From: JACMQX01 sp044225675 | GTDB lineage: Bacteria > Pseudomonadota > Gammaproteobacteria > Burkholderiales > Burkholderiaceae_C | Direction: 5' to 3' | Length of the DNA: 64,000 nucleotides | NCBI GenBank assembly: GCA_044225675.1 | Contig: JBGAIH010000015.1 | Coordinates: 52,287 to 116,286, forward strand | Shown here: one piece after another, positions 60,288 to 64,000 of the stretch | How positions within the stretch are numbered: position 1 is the first letter of the stretch | Layout of the letters: the number at the start of each line of letters is the position of its first letter | Notes under the pieces: generated by a model | Told to the model about the DNA's origin: nothing | Database searches by the model: none | The model's input: the letters and a program-made list of their open reading frames with translations, nothing else | Position numbers and translations under genes: made by a program

Positions 60288-61970
60288 ATGACGACGACCG
60301 ACCGTCCCTGGCTCAGTGCCTACCCGCCCGGCGTGCCCGCCGACATCGACGCCTCGCAGTACACCTCGCTCGTGGCCCTCATGGACGAGGCGTTCACCAA
60401 GTACGCCAGCCGCGTCGCCTACAGCTTCATGGGCAAGGACGTCACCTTTGGCCAGACCGACAGCCTGAGCACCGCGCTGGCCGTCTACCTGCAGAGCCTG
60501 GGCCTGGCGCGCGGCGACCGCGTCGCCGTCATGATGCCCAACGTCCCGCAGTACCCGGTGGCCGTCGCCGCCATCCTGCGTGCGGGCTACGTGCTCGTCA
60601 ACGTCAACCCGCTGTACACGCCGCGCGAGCTGGAGCACCAGCTCAAGGACTCCGGCGCCAAGGCCATCATCATCATCGAGAACTTCGCCAACACGCTGGA
60701 GCAGTGCATCGCGGCCACGCCCGTCAAGCACGTCATCCTTGCGGCCATGGGCGACCAGCTCGGCATGCTCAAGGGCGCGCTCGTCAACTACGTGGTGCGC
60801 AACGTCAAGAAGATGGTCCCGGCCTTCAACCTGCCGGGCGCCGTGCGCTTCAATGACGCGGTCGCCCGCGGCACACGTGGCACCCTCAAGAAGGCCGACA
60901 TCAAGCCCGACGACGTCGCCGTGCTGCAGTACACCGGCGGCACCACCGGCGTCAGCAAGGGCGCGGTGCTCCTGCACCGCAACGTCATCGCCAACGTGCT
61001 CCAGTCCGAAGTCTGGAACCAGCCGGTGATGGACAAGATCCCCAAGAACGAGCAGCCCACCGGCGTCTGCGCGCTGCCGCTGTACCACATCTTCGCCTTC
61101 ACCGTGGGCATGATGCTGTCCATGCGCACCGGCGGCAAGCTCGTGCTCATTCCCAACCCGCGCGATCTGCCGGCCGTGCTCAAGGAACTCTCCAAGCACA
61201 CCATCCACAGCTTCCCGGCGGTCAACACCCTCTTCAACGGTCTGGCCAACCACCCCGACTTCAACACCGTCGACTGGAGCCACCTCAAGATCTCGGTCGG
61301 CGGCGGCATGGCGGTGCAGGGCGCCGTGGCCAAGCTCTGGCTCGACAAGACGGGCTGCCCCATCTGCGAAGGCTACGGCCTGTCGGAAACCTCGCCTTCG
61401 GCCAGCTGCAACCCGACCACCAGCAAGGCCTACACCGGCACCATCGGCGTCCCCATCCCCGGCACCTACTTCAAGCTGCTCGACGACGACGGCAACGAAG
61501 TCCCGCTCGGCCAGCCCGGCGAAATCGCCATCAAGGGCCCGCAGGTCATGGCCGGCTACTGGCAGCGCCCCGACGAAACCGCCAAGGTCATGACGCCCGA
61601 CGGCTACTTCAAGTCCGGCGACATCGGCGTCATGGACGCCAACGGCTACTTCAAGATCGTCGACCGCAAGAAGGACATGATCCTGGTCAGCGGCTTCAAC
61701 GTCTACCCGAACGAGATCGAAGACGTCGTCTCCGGCTGCCCCGGCGTGCTCGAATGCGCGGCCGTCGGCGTCATGGACGACAAGTCCGGCGAAGCCGTCA
61801 AGCTCGTCATCGTCAAGAAAGACCCGGCCCTCACCGAAGCCCAGGTCCGCGAGTACTGCAAGGCCAACCTCACGGGCTACAAGCAGCCCAAGGTGGTGGA
61901 GTTCCGCACCGACCTGCCGAAGACCCCGGTGGGCAAGATTCTGCGGCGGGAGTTGCGGGATAAGAAATGA
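60288..61970 (+). CDS. fadD: Long-chain acyl-CoA synthetase
   Basis: This 560-residue AMP-forming ligase activates fatty acids to acyl-CoA. Motifs: the P-loop YTGGTTGVSKGAVLLHRN, the PLYHIFAF segment, EGYGLSETSP, TGYF-type GYFKSGDIGVMDANGYFKIVDRKKDMILVSGFNVYPNEIE, and the catalytic Lys in PKTPVGKILRRELR. Order and length match FadD. GGAGA lies eight bases before ATG 60288; an in-frame GTG at 60273 is less likely. A terminator follows. No other beta-oxidation gene is adjacent. Confidence 0.95.
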   Translation: MTTTDRPWLSAYPPGVPADIDASQYTSLVALMDEAFTKYASRVAYSFMGKDVTFGQTDSLSTALAVYLQSLGLARGDRVAVMMPNVPQYPVAVAAILRAGYVLVNVNPLYTPRELEHQLKDSGAKAIIIIENFANTLEQCIAATPVKHVILAAMGDQLGMLKGALVNYVVRNVKKMVPAFNLPGAVRFNDAVARGTRGTLKKADIKPDDVAVLQYTGGTTGVSKGAVLLHRNVIANVLQSEVWNQPVMDKIPKNEQPTGVCALPLYHIFAFTVGMMLSMRTGGKLVLIPNPRDLPAVLKELSKHTIHSFPAVNTLFNGLANHPDFNTVDWSHLKISVGGGMAVQGAVAKLWLDKTGCPICEGYGLSETSPSASCNPTTSKAYTGTIGVPIPGTYFKLLDDDGNEVPLGQPGEIAIKGPQVMAGYWQRPDETAKVMTPDGYFKSGDIGVMDANGYFKIVDRKKDMILVSGFNVYPNEIEDVVSGCPGVLECAAVGVMDDKSGEAVKLVIVKKDPALTEAQVREYCKANLTGYKQPKVVEFRTDLPKTPVGKILRRELRDKK

Positions 61971-61986
61971 AGCTTGAATGAAGGAG

Positions 61987-62013
61987 AAAGGGGCTGGTGA
62001 CAGCCCCTTTTTT
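61987..62013 (+). terminator. Intrinsic terminator after fadD
   Basis: A 9-bp stem (AAAGGGGCT at 61987-61995 with AGCCCCTTT at 62002-62010) runs straight into further T to 62013, 16 bp after the fadD stop. Confidence 0.9.
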
Positions 62014-62149
62014 CATGGGCGTTCAGAAGGGAGCGTCCGCGTTGGCGTGGCGACTGGCCTCAATCCGGGAAGCGAACAATCGGCCGACTTCAGATGTGCT
62101 TGCGCTGTGCACCGAAGGTACAGTGCAGCAGATGCTTCAAGGTACCCAC

Positions 62150-62536
62150 ATGACCGCACCCACCAAGACACCTCTTGTGATCGCAAGCTACGTCGTCTGC
62201 GCGTTGATCGCCTGCGTCAATTCTGGGATCGAGCATAACGCCCGCGGCACTTTTTCGATTGACGGCTTCTCGTTGTGGATCGCATCGCCCTTCATCCTGC
62301 TGGCGCTTACGCTACCGGCCGCGCATTCGGTCAGGGCCGTCACCGTCGTTCTGACGGTGACTGTGCTGCTCGGTATGCTTGGCTTCTGGGGGTATCACGA
62401 TGCGATGTCCAGTTCCGACGCTCAAAGCGCGCTGGTGTTCGTCTTCATGCCCTTGCTCCAGATGGCAATCGCAACGGTCATGCTGGTTGGCACCCTATTC
62501 GTCAGATATCGAGCCAGGCGTTCTTCGTCAGCCTAA
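62150..62536 (+). CDS. Hypothetical inner-membrane protein
   Basis: This 128-residue protein has about four hydrophobic segments (LVIASYVVCALIACV, LWIASPFILLALTLPAA, AVTVVLTVTVLLGMLGFW and ALVFVFMPLLQMAIATVMLVGTLFV) with short loops and a basic C-terminus. No family is recognised. ATG 62150 is preceded by AAGG nine bases upstream; another in-frame ATG at 62132 is possible, and the open frame further upstream runs into the fadD terminator. Composition is less GC-rich than the pnt-fadD block. Confidence 0.6.
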   Translation: MTAPTKTPLVIASYVVCALIACVNSGIEHNARGTFSIDGFSLWIASPFILLALTLPAAHSVRAVTVVLTVTVLLGMLGFWGYHDAMSSSDAQSALVFVFMPLLQMAIATVMLVGTLFVRYRARRSSSA

Positions 62537-62653
62537 ATCCAACGCCGTCGATGCCCGTGCACGCTCAATAGGGGCAGAATGGCGACATCAGATCCGGCTC
62601 AGGAGTCCACTCAAGAATCAGGGCAATGCTGTTCAGACAAGCGGAGCCACTCT

Positions 62654-62710
62654 ATCAACCTGATCCATCAGCGCATGGAGGCGATGCTGCAGGCGAATCA
62701 GTGAGGGCGG
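62654..62710 (+). pseudogene. Duplicated 3' tail of the SnoaL-like gene
   Basis: These 57 bp match 63592-63648 (the last 16 codons and stop of the SnoaL-like gene plus 6 bp) at 54 positions. The copy still reads INLIHQRMEAMLQANQ then stop, but no matching upstream part is present, so it is a remnant. The two lie 938 bp apart. Confidence 0.85.
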
Positions 62711-62783
62711 CAATGCCGCCGCCCGGCAGGGGTTGTGGGGAGGTTATGCTCCAACCTCTGCCATTCCACCGCAAGGAACTGCC

Positions 62784-63170
62784 GTGCATCCTTCACTTCG
62801 AATGAGTTGTCTGTTGGTCGCTTCGAACATTGCTTTGGCTCCTGCCATTGCACAGCAGACGCTGGACATTGTGGAGATCATGGGGCAGTTCATACAGGCC
62901 CGATATGCAGCCAGCAAGTGTGCGAATCCTGATCCCGAAACACTTGCACGATTCGTTCAGAACCTCGAGATTGTCTCGATTCGAGCTGCCGAAGAAATGC
63001 GTAAGCGCAATCCGGCGATGTCCGAGCATTCGGTTCAGGCTCTCTTCGAGCGGGGGAGTGACGCTGTGGCCCGAAGAATTGATGGCGTGCTGGCCGCCAA
63101 CGGTTGCAGCGACCCGCGCATTCAGGATCTTCTGCGGCGGTTTGAGATACAAGCGAACCTCAAGCTGTAG
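62784..63170 (+). CDS. Hypothetical exported protein
   Basis: This 128-residue protein starts at GTG 62784, where AAGGA stands six bases upstream. It has a signal peptide (MSCLLVASNIALAPAIAQQ) and a mature helical part with two Cys residues (KCANPDP and NGCSDPRI), which could form a disulphide. No family is recognised. It lies between the duplicated gene tail and the SnoaL-like gene. Confidence 0.6.
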   Translation: MHPSLRMSCLLVASNIALAPAIAQQTLDIVEIMGQFIQARYAASKCANPDPETLARFVQNLEIVSIRAAEEMRKRNPAMSEHSVQALFERGSDAVARRIDGVLAANGCSDPRIQDLLRRFEIQANLKL

Positions 63171-63252
63171 TGGCTGAATCGACGCGGGTGCTCAGACTCC
63201 TCATCGCGCCTGTCGATGTCAGAAAGGTTCAATCTTGGTCAAGGAGACCCGC

Positions 63253-63642
63253 ATGACCGAACACCCCATTCAAACCTGGCATCGCCTCGTCAAGGAGCGC
63301 AACCCCGCCGGGCTCGACGCGCTGCTCGACGCCGACGCCGTGTTCCTCTCCCCGGTCGTTCATGCGCCGCAGCGCGGCAAGAAGCTCACGGCCATGTACC
63401 TGTCCGCCGCCTTTCAGGTGTTCTTCAACCCGAGCTTTCGCTACGTGCGCGAGATCATCGGCAGCCACGACGCCATGCTGGAGTTCGAGACCGAGATCGA
63501 CGGCATTCTGGTCAACGGCGTGGACATCATCAAGTGGAATGAAGCGGGGCGCATCGTGGAGTTCAAGGTGATGCTGCGGCCGCTCAAGGCGATCAACCTG
63601 ATCCACCAGCGCATGGGGGCGATGCTGCAGGCGAATCAGTGA
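63253..63642 (+). CDS. SnoaL-like (NTF2-fold) protein
   Basis: This 129-residue protein has the NTF2/SnoaL-like fold: an N-terminal helix (WHRLVKERNPAGLDALLDADAVFLSPV) and a cone of beta strands (VFFNPSFRYVREIIGS, AMLEFETEIDGILVNGVDIIKWNEAGRIVEFKVMLRPL). Relatives are isomerases or small-molecule-binding proteins; the specific role is unknown. AAGGAG precedes ATG 63253 by seven bases. Its 3' end was duplicated upstream (62654-62710). Confidence 0.8.
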   Translation: MTEHPIQTWHRLVKERNPAGLDALLDADAVFLSPVVHAPQRGKKLTAMYLSAAFQVFFNPSFRYVREIIGSHDAMLEFETEIDGILVNGVDIIKWNEAGRIVEFKVMLRPLKAINLIHQRMGAMLQANQ

Positions 63643-63696
63643 GGGTGGCGACTTGGTCGTCGCCTTGCCCGTTCCTCCGGATGTAAAGTCGTTCCC

Positions 63697-63891
63697 ATGA
63701 TCAATCGCCGAGCGATCCTGCTTGCCATGACGCCTGTTGCGTCGAGCGTCTCAGCGGCCGGGCCTCAGATCACCAATATCCGGTTTGGCATCGTCAGGGA
63801 AGTCGGTCCCAAGGCATTTGAGTTCGTACAACTGACGAGCCGCATTCCTCGTCGCTACAAGGGGTCTCCTCGTTTTCAGTGCAATAAGTGA
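63697..63891 (+). CDS. Small exported protein, possibly truncated
   Basis: This 64-residue reading frame has a short basic start and signal-like segment (NRRAILLAMTPVASSVSAAG), then ITNIRFGIVREVGPKAFEFVQLTSRIPRRYKG. The latter loosely recalls the start of DUF3859-type proteins, which continue further, so a frameshift or premature stop may have cut it. That comparison is from memory. It is the last gene before the window edge; the 109 bp after it hold no gene that I can support. Confidence 0.4.
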   Translation: MINRRAILLAMTPVASSVSAAGPQITNIRFGIVREVGPKAFEFVQLTSRIPRRYKGSPRFQCNK

Positions 63892-64000
63892 CGGTACGCA
63901 AAGCTAGCACTGGCGCGGGGGTGGTCTGGGTAGACCGTTGATTTCATTGACTTTCCTGTTCGCTTTGTAAACGGGTATGGTGGCCTCCCACTTTTGAGGT

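Noticed and set aside
58416..61283. 955-codon minus-strand frame opposite pntAB-pntB-fadD
   Set aside because: Composition-driven shadow: rich in His, Asp and Gly and without any motif, while the plus strand holds four well-conserved enzymes.

Overview
The window is GC-rich DNA packed with genes on both strands. Gene content and order point to a betaproteobacterium of the order Burkholderiales, most likely a Comamonadaceae relative. The reasons are the blocks LysM protein/dprA beside def-fmt, pgk-pyk-fba-purC-purE-purK-tsaC, and uvrA-MFS-ssb, together with an Smg (DUF494) protein, a RcnB/CigR-like protein and a short MreB-like protein. This assignment rests on recognised proteins and remembered gene order, not on a search. 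I saw no rRNA, tRNA, CRISPR array, phage or intact insertion sequence.

Layout. 0-3.7 kb: a signalling block with the start of a membrane protein cut by the left edge, a receiver-HPt protein, a short receiver protein and a divergent membrane PAS histidine kinase. 3.8-11.3 kb: a lipoprotein, smg, dprA and a LysM protein on the minus strand, then def, a small lipoprotein, fmt and the azlCD amino-acid exporter on the plus strand. 11.4-24.5 kb: central carbon and purine genes (pgk, pyk, fba, purC, purE, purK, tsaC/sua5), interrupted by a desaturase, a cytochrome b561, an 830-bp repeat-filled gap, an esterase, a vapBC toxin-antitoxin pair and a thioredoxin-TPR protein. 24.5-32.5 kb: an SGNH-fold lipoprotein that has lost its catalytic residues, an ompW/SGNH esterase pair, SemiSWEET, dacB, a DMT exporter, tsaB, rimI and a family 4 uracil-DNA glycosylase. 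32.8-40.2 kb: a giant two-partner-secretion exoprotein with about 22 internal repeats and no transporter gene nearby. 40.2-48.9 kb: two EamA exporters, pyrF, a thioesterase, a RcnB-like protein, uvrA, an MFS transporter and ssb. 49-51.6 kb: poorly conserved, visibly less GC-rich small genes. 51.7-62 kb: mnmA, a TonB-like protein with a 420-bp Pro-Ala microsatellite, a NUDIX hydrolase, exbB-exbD-exbD, pntAA-pntAB-pntB and fadD. 62-64 kb: small genes of unclear role, including a duplicated gene tail.

Working together. pgk, pyk and fba serve glycolysis/gluconeogenesis. purC, purE, purK and pyrF serve nucleotide synthesis. tsaB, tsaC and rimI belong to t6A/ribosomal modification. dprA, uvrA, ssb and the glycosylase handle DNA. 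ExbB with two ExbD proteins would energise an outer-membrane process, and PntAB couples NADPH to the proton gradient. Points most worth a second look are the catalytically dead SGNH paralogue, the vapBC pair translationally coupled to purC, the GGTTAC repeats shared by three upstream regions, the folded repeat island after pyk, the orphan repeat-rich exoprotein, and the Pro-Ala microsatellite protein beside exbBD.
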